Below are positions 32,613 to 46,100 of a DNA stretch of 64,000 nucleotides, one piece after another (within the stretch, counting starts at the first letter, position 1; every line of letters starts with the position of its first letter). The notes below the pieces were generated by a model, which was not told where the DNA came from, made no database searches, and saw only the letters and a list, made by a program, of their open reading frames with translations. Position numbers and translations under genes: made by a program. Source of the DNA: Symbiodinium natans (lineage: Eukaryota; Sar; Dinophyceae; Suessiales; Symbiodiniaceae); contig CAJNDS010002703.1 in the NCBI GenBank assembly GCA_905221605.1, positions 55,001 through 119,000 on the forward strand, in the 5' to 3' direction.

Positions 32613-34420
32613 CCCAGATGTTACCGTAGAAACCAGTAGCCTTTTCCAGCAGCTGTTGAGGTCATTGGCGTGCTAGAGTTAGTCCGAGCCCCCGCGTCTT
32701 GAATCGCAGATGTGCAAATGGGGGGGGTTGGCCCAACACATGGAACAACCTTTGGCTGGTCGATCGTCGAAATTATCGCTGCTACGGCGGCGGCTGATTT
32801 TGTCTGGTTGCAGAAGCTATTCCAGTTGGCACAATCAATTTTCATAGCTGGTGTAGCCACTATTCATTATGGCACTTATCGTGATGTTGTCTTGAGTCTA
32901 CCTGTTACAGGAATAATAGCTGTTGCGACTGTAGTTGTTATAGCTCGCGATCAGCTGAAATCAGGATTGCCCCCCAAACAAAAATTGATCCGAACCGACC
33001 CTGAACCCCACCCCCCACCCCCCCCCCACCCTGCATCCCACCCCCCACCAAAACAAAAAAGAAAGGTCTTGAGATTCCCGTGAACCCTACACCCGAACCC
33101 TGAGCCCACAAGGTGCAGGCCCATCTTCATTGAGATACACCAAAAGCAGCGGGGCACGTCTTGTCCCAGCGCCTCCAGGCCTGTTGCGGCCAAGGGCTCT
33201 TCAGGGTTTGCCTTTTGGGTTTTAGGGTTTCGGGTTTCGGTGTTGGGGGTTAGGGGTTTTTGAAGGGTTTTGGGGGATGAGTTTTGAGGGTTTAAGGGGG
33301 TGGGGGTTTGAGGCAGGGTTCAGAACCCGAGTTTCGGAAAGCCCCCCTTGAGGGGATTGGGTTTAGGTGAGGAGTTCTGGGGGTTATAGACTTCGGGCTT
33401 TGGGGTTCAGAGCTTGAGGGTGAAGGGTTCAGAGGTTTAGGCTCTGAAGCTGAGGTTTTTGGGCTGAGGGCTTAAGGGCTTGAGGGTTTGGGTTTCTGTT
33501 TAGGGCTTACAATAGTGAAATTGCGCTAGGCTTCCGGTTTAGGAGTTTTTGTGACTGGACTCGCTCCCATTTCAGCAGGCGTGACGGTAACCCGTCTTCC
33601 AGAAAACTTAAGTGCTCGCTGCACCATCACCACCACCAAGACCACTACACTCGTCACGAGAAGGACCCCCAGCATCTGCACCACCCTCCACAGCACGACC
33701 CACCGCAGGACCATCACCGACGCCGTGCCACGATAAAGACACACAGGCACCATCCACCCAACCACCACCCAATCCATCCACCAGTGGAGAGAGCATGTGC
33801 ATGCCCAGCATCGAAGACGGCTTTTAAAATCTCAACCATAAAGGCTTCCCCCAGAAAGTGCCCAGGCGGAGCACACCCATTCCCCAATAGTCGTGTCGCG
33901 CATCGCCGCAAGCATCTGCAAGCTGCTTCCATCTAACACGCCATCCTCATTTCCACATCCCTGACAGCCCGCAAACGCCTCTGCACCTCCCCAAGACCAC
34001 GTTGAACTGGCGCGCGAGGATCACCCCGGAGGACTCCCGGCGGCCCCGACGTTCAGAGGTCCACGACGTTCAGGAAGTCTTGGAGGAACCGCAATCCTAT
34101 GCCGCGGTGGTCGCCCAAGATTCTCGTACACCACGATACCATCTGAGGACAAAAGCCAAAGCTGTGTCAGCTCTTCTTTGGCTCTGTTTCTGCGACTAGC
34201 GCCGCTTGCCGTGCTGTACTTAACGCCTATGGGACGCTTCCTCGTGCGTCATCTGAGGATGCGACAGCGGTGCATGCGGTGCTTCCCATGCTAGAACCTT
34301 TCTTGTGACTCCCTAGCCTGCACCAAGCGACAAACATGACTTTGGCTTTCCTTCGTCTGCGATGCTACACCCCGCATTGGTCCGGCCCAACTGCCGAGGC
34401 GGCGCACGCAAGCGTTTACA
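32613..34420. other. No resolved gene
   Basis: A 123-codon plus frame at 32,712-33,083 is hydrophobic but lies in cryptically simple sequence. A minus-strand island at 33,110-33,190 is open after TGAAG but in two frames. CAC/CCA-rich sequence lies at 33,620-33,790. Nothing is firm. Confidence 0.4.
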
Positions 34421-34424
34421 CGAA

Positions 34425-34515
34425 TAGGTGTACCCTTAATATACCCCCAAAAGCATAATTCTTCTTATGGGAACCTCCCAAAAGGGGACCCCTATTTTCG
34501 CAAACCCCCACATGC
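34425..34515. mobile_element. Family B MITE-like element
   Basis: Inverted ends ACACGAATAGGTGTACCCT and AGGGGACCCCTATTTTCGC about 90 bp apart, matching the family B consensus (GGGTTTCCGAAAATAGGGGT). Confidence 0.65.
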
Positions 34516-34679
34516 AGTCACGGCCTGGAGGTCACTCTCGCTGGGGTGGGAGCGCCAGCAAGTCAACTCCTGGTCAAGTGGATTTCGGGCTTCGGGGTTC
34601 TTGTTGTTCTAGGGTTGGGTTTAGGGTTTTGGGGCACTTAGACCCTCGACTGCATAAGGACTCCGGCTATCTTGGGTGC

Positions 34680-34790
34680 TACATGGTTTAGGGTTTAGGG
34701 TTTAGGGTTTAGGGTTTAGGGTTTAGGGTTTAGGGTTTAGGGTTTAGGGTTTAGGGTTTAGGGTTTAGGGTTTAGGGTTGGGTTTTAGGG
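34680..34790. repeat. TTTAGGG array
   Basis: About 14 perfect units between two copies of a short direct repeat (ACTTAGACC ... GACTCCGGCTATCTTGGGTGC, at about 34,637-34,683 and 34,800-34,857). Sequence on either side of the array is therefore duplicated. Confidence 0.85.
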
Positions 34791-35039
34791 TTTTGTCTGC
34801 ACTTAGACCACAAACCTCGACGGCATAAGGACTCCGGCAATCTTGGGTGCTACATGAGGTCTTCATGGCACGGCTCCAAGAACCCCAAAAAAAACCCTTA
34901 ACACAAGAGAAAGAACACATTTGAACCCTAAACCCTAAACCCTACACCCTACACCCTACACCCTACACCCTACACCCTACACCCTGCCCTGCCCGCCCCC
35001 CCCCCCCCCGGTCCCTCCCCACACGAACTGCTGTGACAA

Positions 35040-35310
35040 GCGGCCCCGACCACGGACTCCAGGAGGCCGGAGACCAAAAGCCTCTGCACTGAACTGGAGG
35101 TCGAATCCGGGTTGAGGGTTTCGGGTTGAACCATAAGGGGTTCTCAGGGTTTTTGGTGCTGAGGGCAGAGGCTTCCCGGGTTTTGGGCCTTCTCAGCCCT
35201 ATGCAACGGCCGAGGATTTCCGCCCTTGGCGGTTTCGGGCTTTGGCATGTCGGCTTGGCGCTCGCCCTTGCAACTTGGGGCGCACTTCGGGCATCGGGGT
35301 TGCGGTACCA
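35040..35310 (-). CDS. Two coding-like islands, unknown
   Basis: Minus strand at 35,265-35,310 reads YCFFEWYRNPDARSAPQ. At 35,030-35,105, after GACCTCCAG, it reads FSAEAFGLRPPGV, with a second frame also open. Weakly supported. Confidence 0.3.
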
Positions 35311-35329
35311 CTCAAAGAAGCAGTAAGTT

Positions 35330-37338
35330 TAGGGCCTACAGTAGGAGTCAGCCACGAGTGTGATGCTCTTAGGCCATGATTTGTAGGCCCAGGTCATGAT
35401 TTGCAGTTGTTCTACGTGCCAGAGTTGCTGTAGCTGTTCCAGCTGCTCTAGTTGCGACCGTTCGTCGTGATAATCTACCCGAAGCGGGTACTGGCCTGGA
35501 GGACAGCAGGCACCGAGTCAGCCCTGGCACTCAGTCAAGGTTAACACAGCTAGGGTTTAGGGTTTAGGGTTTAGGGTTTAGGGGTTAGGGTTTAGGGTTT
35601 AGGGTTTAGGGTTTAGGGTTTGGGGTTTAGGGTTTAGGGTTTAGGGTTTAGGGATTGTTGAGTTCCCTCTCCCGAGCCTTTGCCTACAGCCGGGTGAAGG
35701 GTGAAGGGTCTGTCGGTGACTCGGTAGGCATGCTGCCTCTTCTGGGAGAGGTTTGATGCGTGCTCTGCTCATTTAAGCGTGATTCTGAACATGGAGAAGT
35801 GGGGAACCGCGGAAATAACTGCCAACCGCTCCTTCCGGAAACTGGCAACCGCAGCTTTTTAAGAACCGGAGCCCGCACATTCGGTTTCTGGAGTTTCAAA
35901 AGTCGCTAGATCTCTAAACCCTAAACCCTAAACCCTAAACCCCCACCTTCCTGACAAACCGTGCGAGCTCTTGAGCCGTAGTGTTTGCATGCTGCGAGCC
36001 TGACTAGGTGAGGGTGCGCCTTAAGAGCTGCCATTCGTCCAAACCCAAGCCGGGCGCAAAAACCAGAAACGTGCGGATGCCGCCCCCCTTCTCGGAGAAG
36101 TCAGGTGAGCGAAGGGCCTGCTGGACAAGAAAACGTTCAGGAAGGCTTTGAGAGCGGAGTTCGTTTTGTTAGTTTTTGTTGCTATTTTTTTGTTTTTACA
36201 TGTTTTTTTGGGAGGAGGGCGGGGTAGGGGGGCACATGATCAGGCGTTCGGTGTTCTCACCCGCAGGAGGAAGAAGGGTTGCAGGACGTGTTCCAGTCCA
36301 GTGCACTGGGCGTTCCCTGACCTCGAAAGCCCAAAGAAACCACTGCGCAAAGGCGAGCGCCAGACGACACGGAAACATGGGAACAACCTCACCTTGCTGA
36401 TTCATCCCGACGCGAGATAAGCAAACGTGAGCCCGAACCTTTACGCTTTCAAGGGACCGCAGGAACCTGCATCAGGAGGCCACCGTCCACATCGGGTGCA
36501 AAGGTGCCTGGTTTGCCTCGACCTTGGACCACAAGCCAAATTATGACTACTCTTATTCCTCGTCTTGCTATAAGTACGATTAGTGTTGTTATTGTTAGCA
36601 TTACTATGATTATCATTACTATTAAGATGCTGCAGAAGAGCGGACTTTCGAAAGAAGAGACATGGGGGTTTACGAAAATAAGGAACCCCAAATATGGTCC
36701 CGAAATCGTAGGATTCTCTTCTGATAAAGACCCCGACAAGTTACCCCTAACTTCGGAAAGCCCCATATGGAGCCGCGCTTTGCGGGAGTCCTTGCGGCCA
36801 CGCGGCTGATCGAATCGAGGAAGGCCTCGTCGGACTGCTCGTGCCTGTCTCGGGGGGTTTAGGGTTTAGGGTTCAGGGTTTAGGGTTTAGGGTTTAGGGT
36901 TTAGGGTTTAGGGTTTAGGGTTTAGGGTTTAGGGTTTAGGGTGCCAAGCGCTGCACATTCGAGTGCAAAATACCTCTTCTGTTTGGTCGGATACCGACTC
37001 CTCACGTCCGAAGACGCTTTCAAAGGTCCGTAGTTTGCAGCAAGCATCAAGTGTGAGCCGCTAAGGGGTGAAACAAAGCATGGCAACTCGATCCTGGGGC
37101 TTCGGGGAGAAATCTACATGCTGAGCCTGAGTGAACCTCAACAAGGCGCAACATGAAGGGTCTGCGGCCTTTTTCTTACCTGCCCGCGAGTGCCCCCTTT
37201 TCCCAGCCCTCAAAGATGTCACTTCGAACAGCCAGGGCCCGGACAGTACGGCCAACTCAGTGATGCGGCGTAGCAGTTCCTTCCGTGCAAAGCAATCTAC
37301 GACATCTCAGCGACACAGCGACAGAGAGAAAGAAAGAG

Positions 37339-37388
<50 letters not shown>

Positions 37389-38070
37389 GAAGGAAGGAAG
37401 GAAGGAAGTAAAGAAAGAAGAACGAATTAAAGAAAGAAAGAAAATAAAACAAAAAGAGACAGAGAAGAGATGGCTAGTTCTGCTACCCTGCAAAGCATGC
37501 GGCAAGTGCAGCCAGCAACCACACGTCCTCCGCGGTCGTCAGCACTTCCTCCGCAGTACTCAATGAGTCCCGCTCGCCTGCATTCGAGAGACGGCACGAA
37601 TTCTGGCTTCTCCCATGCAAGTAATCTTCTTATGCCCCTCAAACATCCCCGTTCCCTGCAACCCGCCTAAGGTCATCAACTCCCCCCGGCCTTGTTCCCC
37701 CAGGTTGCGGAAACCCCCGGCCTTATTGCCCTAAGTCTTCGGCCTCCTGTGGGCCTGCTTGGGGCCTCCTTGAATCCCAGGAACTTCTGTTAGCTGCCTC
37801 CTGTAAACGCCTCCCTTTCCTTAAGGGCCTTGCTTGAGCGGAGTTTCCTGCAGGTGCCTCCAAGAAGGGGCTTCCTTTAGGGACCTTTGTTTGCTTGATT
37901 GTAGGTCTGTTATGAGGGCTGTTTCTACGTCCTAAATCCTAACCCTAAACCCTGACAACCCGAAACCCTGAACCCTAAATCCTAAACCCTGAACCCCAAA
38001 CCCTCAACCCCAAACCCCAAACCCTAAACCCTAAACCCCGAAACCCCTAAACACCTAAACCCCCAAACCC
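35330..38070. other. No resolved gene; repeats
   Basis: Contains TTTAGGG arrays (35,549-35,655; 36,855-36,945), a family B element (36,662-36,772) and a GAAA/GAAG microsatellite (37,325-37,445). Degenerate CCCTAAA units fill 37,930-38,085. A 90-codon plus frame at 36,148-36,420 is not convincing. Confidence 0.4.
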
Positions 38071-38076
38071 TAAACC

Positions 38077-39563
38077 CTGACACTCCGGGCCGTGTCTGGT
38101 GTAGCCATCGAGACAATCTCGCAACATCTCCTCACAGAGCCGGAACTCCCAGAGCCTCCGAGGCGTCGCACAGGGTTTAGGGTTTAGGGTTTAGGGTTTT
38201 GGGTTTTGGGTTTAGGGTTTTGGGTTTTGGGATTAGGGTTTAGGGTTTAGGATTTAGGATTTAGGGTTTATAAGGTTTAGGGTGTATAGACCTTAGCGTT
38301 TGGGGTACACCCCCCCCCCCTCGGAGAAAAAAAAAAACAAGGATCCTAACAAGATAACCGACGTTTAAAAGGGATATAGATATAGATATGGATATAGATA
38401 TGGAAATAGATATAGATATACATATAGATATAGACATAGTCACGACATAGACATTTTCCGGCATAGATATAGATATAGATATAGATATACATATAGATAT
38501 AGACATAGACATAGACATAGACATATATAAGCATAGATATAGATATAGATATAGATATAGATATAGATATAGATATAGATATAGATATAGATATAGAGAT
38601 CTATGCCCATATAATGCATACCGATGCATGTATGTATGTATGTAACAATAAGAAAAAAGACGAAGGATAAGATTGATAAGAATCTAACAAAAAAAGAAAA
38701 AGGAACTAGGTCTCCTTAGGGGGGGTTTAGGGTTTAGGGTTTAGGGCTTGACATGGGTATCGCCTTCATCTCCGCACAGCCCTCGCATCAGCCAGAATTC
38801 CCACGTATCAGACTCATCCCCGAAACTCCCAAAATACGCGCGGGGGGGGGGGGGGGTCGAAGCTCTAGGGCTTGGGGTTTAGGGTTGCGGGTTTAGGGCT
38901 TAGGGCTTGGGGCTTCCTCATCCTTAAAACCCCGCTGCAACCGTTCCCCCGCGCCGCCTGTCCACGCGGTCCAGGTCCTCCAGCTGCTTGGATCGACGCT
39001 CCTCAAGCGTCCGCGCCTGCTCAACACTCCCAAATCCATGCCAAGGCCTTCGTGAGCCTTAGGGTGGCTGCATGGATGGTCTTTTCATATGGGGGAAGCC
39101 TTATCAAACAGCCTGTCTATTTGGTTTCCTTATACACCACCCCTTATATCATACCCTCATACCCCCCTTATGGTACCCGTTTATACAACCCCCCCCCCCC
39201 TTGATATACACCTTACATGTAACGCCAATACACCCCTTTGTATACACCTTATTCTACCCTTCTATACCCCTTGACATGCACCTTACATACCTCATGGTTT
39301 CCCCTTCTACACCGCTTGTATACCCTTTACAAACCCCTTTACACTTGACAGACCCCTTACATACCCCCTTACATACACCTCATATACCGCTTACAGACCC
39401 CCCGAAACCCTGATCCCTAAACCCTAAACCCTAATCCCTAACCCTAAACCCTAAACCCTAAACCCTAAACCCTAAACCCTAAGGGCCCATTCCGGGGAAC
39501 CTGAAAGTCTGGGCGCCGGGCCAGCTGGAAGGGTCCGGTGCCCAGGGGGTTGATGACGAGGTC
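38077..39563 (-). CDS. Unknown protein, three phased exons
   Basis: Exons 39501-39563 ([20 protein letters not shown], then Q), 38958-39016 ([19 protein letters not shown]) and 38077-38155 ([20 protein letters not shown] and onward) join in one frame. All acceptors are AG|G and the donors are GT and GC. The joined product is charged and helical, with cysteines spaced CX6C and a third cysteine in GPEC. Small mitochondrial cysteine-motif proteins can look like this, but I do not assign a family. A further island at 38,755-38,850 ([17 protein letters not shown]) lies in an intron and lacks an AG|G acceptor. Confidence 0.55.
38375..38600. repeat. GATATA microsatellite
   Basis: GATATA hexamers with GACATA and CATATA variants, within the last intron of the gene at 38,077-39,563. 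Confidence 0.95.
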
Positions 39564-39569
39564 CTGGGA

Positions 39570-40172
39570 CCGGTGTAGGGTTTAGGGTTTAGGGTTTGGG
39601 GTTTAGGGTTTAGGATTTAGGGTGGCAAAGGAGATCGCAGGGCGGCTGCTGTGGTGTTGGAGGGTTTCCGATTTCCTGGTGTGGCTGCCTTGCCAAGGCA
39701 ACTCCGGTGGCCAGAGGTTGGTGTCCTACAACCTCAAGCGCCGCTTCACTATGCTCCACGATGCATTCGCCGTCTTGCTGACTTTTTGACACCGCACGCC
39801 CCGCGTTCCGCCTACTCAGGGAGCTACATGCGCTCCGCCACAGCAAGCAAAGAGTACGTTGACCATGCTTGCAGCACTGGCTTTGCCAGGGTGTGTCTTT
39901 AGGGGGGGGGCCACCCCGATGGATCCATAAACCCAAGAAGCCCTTAGAAGCCCCACTAGCCCCCTTTTGAAATGGGCACCCTGGGGCTCCACAGCATAAG
40001 GCTGGCGAGCCGTTTGGCATCGCTTGCTCTCATGCATCTACAGAGACTTTCGAGCAGTCTTGGGATGCGAACGGTTATGTGAGTGTGCGAAAGTGGCGTA
40101 TGATGGTCTGGTAGTGAAGTGCAAGGGTGCGCCGCCTTGCTGGTGAAGATGTCACGGCATGCCAAGCTCAGC
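39570..40172. other. No resolved gene
   Basis: Downstream of the FAM135-like stop codon. Both strands carry long open frames at 39,620-40,030, with no recognisable motif and no clear choice of strand. Confidence 0.35.
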
Positions 40173-43100
40173 CTAGCGGAACAGGAAGCTAAAGTTGTGG
40201 ATGATCATCCTGCCAAGCACAAAACAGGGCGCAAGAGGCTACAAATCGTACACAGGCGAAAGTCAGCAGTCTGCTAGAATGGTCAAAAGGCGTGGGGGCT
40301 CCACACCTCATGATCGGCTGGCACTCGAGGAACTGGATGTGCGCTGCACGGCCGATGAAAGTGTCCTTAGCCCTAAACCCTAACCCTAAACCCTAAACAC
40401 TAAACCCGATGCACCGAAGCCCAGAGCGGAGTGCCCTATGCAGCCGAGCCGCGAGGTTGTTCTCCTGAGGTCACACGCAGGTTTCCGAAATTAGGGTACC
40501 TTCTTCGGGTCCTTAATACAAGGGAATCCTATGATTTGGGTGTCTATATTGGGGATCCGTTATCTTCGTAAACTCCCACACGGGCGCACACCATCATGGG
40601 GACAATCGGGGCTTAGCCCGTGTCCCATAAACCCTAACCCTAAACTCTAAACCCCAAACCCTAAACCCCAAACCCTAAACCCTAAACCCTAAACCGAAGA
40701 TAAACGCGAGGCCGGGCTGCCGGGATGTGGAAGTTCACGTCGAAACGGAAGACCCGCTCGGGCTTCACCTGAGTCGCAAGGGTTTAGGGTTTAGGGTTTA
40801 GGGTTTAGGGTTTAGGGTTTAGGGTTTAGGGTTTAGGGCCTAGGGTTTAGGGTTTAGACCGCAATGCGATGTGCTTTCCACAGATTGGCTCGAAATGAGC
40901 CTTTGGACTGGGCAGCCGGCATTCTTCCACAGGTTGTTGACGATTTCCTTGTATGCCTCCTGGGAGGTGTGCATCCCCAGCATGTTGCCGATCTCGACCT
41001 CGCAAGCATGAGATCCTAAACCCTAAACCCTAAACCCTAAACCCTAAACCCTAAACCCTAAGAGAAGCACCGAACCGAGGGGTCGGCCCGCGCAGAGTCG
41101 AAAGGTCCATAGCTGTCACTTGCACAGGAGACCAGCACCACGTTCTGAAAGTACCTGAGGCTCGGTGAGTTGTTTTTGAGGGCCCCCTCAACCCTGAACC
41201 TGAACCCTGAACCCTGAACCTTCAACCCTACACCCTGAACCCTAAACCCTAAACCCTAAACCCTAAACTCTGAACCCTGAACCCTAAACCCCCCAAACCC
41301 ATGCCGACTCACAGCCTGTCTGAGACGTAGCTTGCTGCCCGAGGTGCTCGAATCCCGGCGTTTGGCTCAGCCTCAGAACAACCGGCGCCACTGTCGCCAC
41401 TGCAGAGCTTGCAGTGTTGAGGGTTTAGGGCTTAGGGTTTAGGATTTAGGGCCAAGTTTAGGGTTCAGGGTTTAGGGTTCAGGGTTTAGGGTTTAGGGTT
41501 TAGGGTTTAGGGTTTAGGGTTTAGGGTTTAGGGTTTAGGGTTTAGGGTTTAGGGTTGAGATGATAAGTACTTGGTTTGGGACACACTGAAGTGCTTGGGC
41601 CAGGCCACTTGTAGATCATCGTCTGTCTTGGGTCATCGGCATCTGCCATGGACAGCTGCGTAAGACATTGGGATCCACGCCAAGATTGCAGTACCTGGCA
41701 CCGGGCATTCGCACGACTCTGGGACGGTTTTTGAGAACGCGTGGGCCACGTGGGGGCCCCTCCTTGCCTTAAGGCCGAGATGGAAGAGGCTGATGTTCTT
41801 CAAGAAATAGCCTGATCAGGCCATGGCGTGAAGCACTCAGAAGCCCCATCCCCAGGCCCGGCCGCCCAGAGCTTGGGTCTTGCCGAGGAGGCGCCAACGT
41901 GCGGAGAGGAGAAGGTGATGAACGTGAACATCTTGTCCTTGAACTCCTCGAGCCGGCCCAGATCAGTGCCAACTACAGCCATCCACAAACCCCAAGCCCT
42001 GGAACCCTACACCCTACACCCTCAAAGCCCAAAAACCCTACACCCCAAAGCGCCGGAAAAATTTAAAAAAAAAACTCAACCTAAGCCCTCCTATAGGGCA
42101 CGCCGAGAGCCCCGAGACGCCCAGGTCCTGCAGATGCGGAATCGCAGAGCGGACGATGAGGCCGCCTGGTTTAGGGTTAGGGGCTTTTAGGGTTAAAATT
42201 TAAGGTTTAGGGTTTAAGGTTTAGGGTTTAGGGTTTAGGGTTTAGGGTTTAGGGTTTAGGGTTTAGGGTTTAGGGTTTAGGACTACTCACCCAATATTAC
42301 GCTTCAGGCTACCCTAAACCGCAAACCCTATGCCGTAAATAAAGCCCTAAACCCGAAACCCAATGCTGGTTTTTGGTGTCATTCGAACTAGGGCTTCCCA
42401 CCTTTGCGGCTTCCCAGCATCTCCCTGACAAGCTTAAGGCTTCCCACCCCAAAGGTAGCAGCAGCAGCAGCAGCAGTAGTAGTTGTTGTTGTAGTAGTTG
42501 TTGTTGCCGTTGTAGGAGGAGGCCCAGGTAGTAGGAGCAGTCATGGTGGTGCGATGATCGTGTGGAGAAGGGCGCAAGCGGAGAGGTGCCAAGGAACTCA
42601 CCCCTTAAGAATGCTCGAAATTGTCACAAGCGATGTGCAAAAAAATGTCACAAAAGCGCACGGAAACACGAAGTCACCGGCACATTACACAATCGAGAAG
42701 CTGTACGGGGGCAACGTTTTCACTCAGAAGCCCTAAAAACCCAACTAAAGCGCTAAAATCTAAACGTCATGTTGAAATCTAAACACAAGAAATCCCGCAC
42801 CATGACAATCTGAAGCCATAAGCCAACAAAGCCTCAGCCCTTAAAATTGATGTTGGGATAAGACACACCCAGCCCTAGAAGCTCTAAAGCCGAAGAGTCA
42901 TGTTTTTGTCTTGTACAAGTAAGTATGTGGGCTGTGCATAAGAACAGAAACTGCAAAACCCCAAACTCCGCTCTACCCGAACGCGTTGCCGAGGACGACG
43001 TGTGAGCAGGCTCAGAAAAATCTGCGCCTTTACTCCTTGTTTACACCCTAAACCCTACTCAACCCGAATTCCTAAACCCTAAACCCTTAAGTACTTCCGA

Positions 43101-46100
43101 AAGTGCTTGGACAGCACCCCAAACTGCTTTTTTTCCAAGGATGGCATCGGTCCAAAGAACGGGATCTCAGCTACAGACAATCCCCGCGGTTCTCGTTGCG
43201 AATGTCTGTGTTTAGGAGAGCAGGGTTTAGGGGTTTAGGGGGTTTAGGGGTTTAGGGGGTTTAGGGGTTTAGGGGTTTAGGGGTTTAGGGGTTTAGGGGT
43301 TTAGGGGTTTAGGGGTTTAGGGGTTTAGGGGTTTAGGGGTTTAGGGGTTTAGGGGTTTAGGGGTTTAGGGGTTTAGGGGTTTAGGGGTTTAGGGGTTTAG
43401 GGGTTTAGGGGTTTAGGGGTTTAGGGGTTTAGGGGTTAGGAGAGCAAGCCCAAGCACTTGAAGCATGGATGCTTTGGGGAGTCGCACGCACTGGTTGCAT
43501 GAACGTAATCATCGCGCGGGCATGGAGGGTCGGGACTTTTGAAGGTCTGAGGGGGCTTTGGGGTGGCATTTACGCCAACAGCTGCGACGTCTTGCTCGGG
43601 CGGAGGGCTAAACTCGGAAGCCCCTACAAGCCTGTATTAGTCTCAAAGCCCCAAAAGCCCTAAACGCCCGAAAAGCCCCCAAAAGCCCCTAAAAGCCCTT
43701 CAAAGCCCCTAAAAGACCTCAAAGCCCCAAAAGCCCCTAAAAGACCTAGAAGCCGCCCAGAACAAACTGCTAGACTTGCGTTTCGGAAAAAAAACAAGCA
43801 AAGGCTGGAGAGGCGCCGATGGAATGCGCGATGAAGCTGAGCCGGCCCAGGGCCGACCCCGGGCACCAGTCGCAGATGAAGTTTGAGACCTGCTCGCATT
43901 ACCAGGGGGGGGGGGGTTGAAAGGGTTTAAAGGGGTTTTTTTTCGGGCTTAAGGGGGTGGGTTTTGAGGGTCCTCGAAGGGTCTGAGGTCTAAAGCATCT
44001 AAGCCCTTTCGGGGCGTCAGGGCCAAAGGTTTCGGGGGTTCCTTGAGGTTCGAATGAGGCCAGCCCCTGCCTTTACAAACAACCCGAGGCTTACCGAAGC
44101 GCTGGCTGGGGTGGCAAGGTAGGGGACAGGATTCGGGGACCCTTTGGGGATATAGGCCCTCTGACAAGGTCCCTGTTCAAGAGAGCTAGGAGAGGGTGAG
44201 GAAGGGCTCCCTTTTCAGACCTGGGACAAGACCCGATCACCCGAAACACTCCTGAACCCACCCAAAACAAAAACTCTGTCTCTGGAACCCTAAACAAACC
44301 CTAAACCCTAAACCCTAAACCCTAAACCCTAAACCCTAAAGCCTAAGTCGGAGGCGGGGCCTCCTGGGCCAGGCGGATGCCCATCTCGGAGAAGTCACCT
44401 TCTGTGTTGTCCTCACGGAGGGGGCTTGAAGCAAGGCTCCGATCGGGCTTCGGGTTTAGGGTTGAGGGTTTAGGGTTTAGGGTTGAGGCTTTGGGGCTTG
44501 AGGTTTAGGGTTCAGGGCTTAGGGTTTAGGGTTTAGGATTTGGGGTTTAGGGTGTAGTGTAGCCGTCCTCGTTGGACTGGGAGCACAGGAAGATGGCATC
44601 TGGGTAGAGCAAGGCGATGTTGTTCTTCATCAGCCGCATGTCGAAGGAATTCCTGGGTTCAGCGGGTTCAGGGCCTATACGCAATGAAGGACCGAACTGT
44701 TCAAACCTTCTAAGCTACATCTGGAGGCTTGTAGAATGTACATTTGCATGTAGCATGTTGCGGAACAGTGATGCATTGTGTGCAATGATCGGGCCATCGC
44801 AACTTCTCAATTCTTCCTCATTGATGATGTGAACGGGTTGTGACCCCATCGCGGAATCCCCAGAGTTCCAGAAGCCTCACCAAACAGGCCGGGGCTCCCC
44901 TGGAAGCCGTGGCAAAGCACGAAGAGATGCACTCCGCGGTACTGCTTCGGGGCCTGGGGACTGCTTGGTGTGGGTCCAATATGGAATACGGCAGCCTTGT
45001 AATCACTATGAAGGACCCCCTCTAATTCAGAGAACTATCCATTCGCAGCGAAGGGCTTCGCGCAACCTACAGCCCTGGAAGCTGTGCTGGACATGGTGGT
45101 GGAGCTGTCCTTCCGGACTGGGTGGAGTTCTACCCCCCAACCCCACCCCTCCACCCCTCTATTCAAAAAAACAACCAAATCTCTGACCCTAAATCCTCGC
45201 ACAAAAGGCCGTTCAAACCGCAAAGCCCACTGCCTCAGCGCCCGACCGAGGGCACGCGCGACTCCCAGATGCTGGGATGCAGCGCATCCTTGACTCCAGT
45301 GGTCTCCTTCGGAGGCTTAGGGTTTCGAGTTCAGATAGCACATACAATGATATACCATGCACGGTGTAAAGCACAAAAACTATAATAGCTAATACATATA
45401 TAAATATGTTTGAACTTTGATAGTTATATATATATAACATCTGTAGAAATATATATATATATATGTATGCATGCATGCATGCATGGATGTATGTATGTAT
45501 GCGTGTATGTGTGTATGTGTGTATGCATGTGTCTATGTATGTATGTACCTATGTACGTATGTACGTACGTACGTACGTATGTATATATGTATGTATGTGT
45601 AGCGGTACATATACAAATATACATATATACGTGTCTATATTTTTTTATGTGTTTGGTACATAGCATCTGCTTGCAGGGTGGAATTCTTAGGGCTGCGCAT
45701 GGGTTTCGGACCACTTCTAAACCGGATGTTCCACCTTGTACTGACCGGGACTATAACTGGGGGTTACCATATTTCCTATTGAGGACTGTTAGTAGAAGGG
45801 CGAACATCCCAACCTATAAATCTTCACTTTCTGCGGACAGAATTGGGCTGTGTAAGGATTATAGGGGCACAAGGAGACCAAAACTATTTCCAATACAGCA
45901 TGCCGCAAAGTCCATGAGCCCCCCAAAGTGCTTTGCATCTCCGTCCTCAAGACTCCCAAAGGGCAGAGTCTCGATAAAAATACTTGAAAAGCCCTTGAGG
46001 ACAAGCCCCTCAGCGCTATGTTTGCCCTAGTCATCGCCCAGTCAGCTAGGCAGGTGGCAACAGACAAAAAGACACTACCCTAAACCCAGACCCTAAACCC

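Noticed and set aside
36072-36108. Possible second copy of the DUF676 exon with DFSE.G.IR
   Set aside because: Similarity to 44,361-44,411 is limited to about 25 bases and the frame is not preserved.
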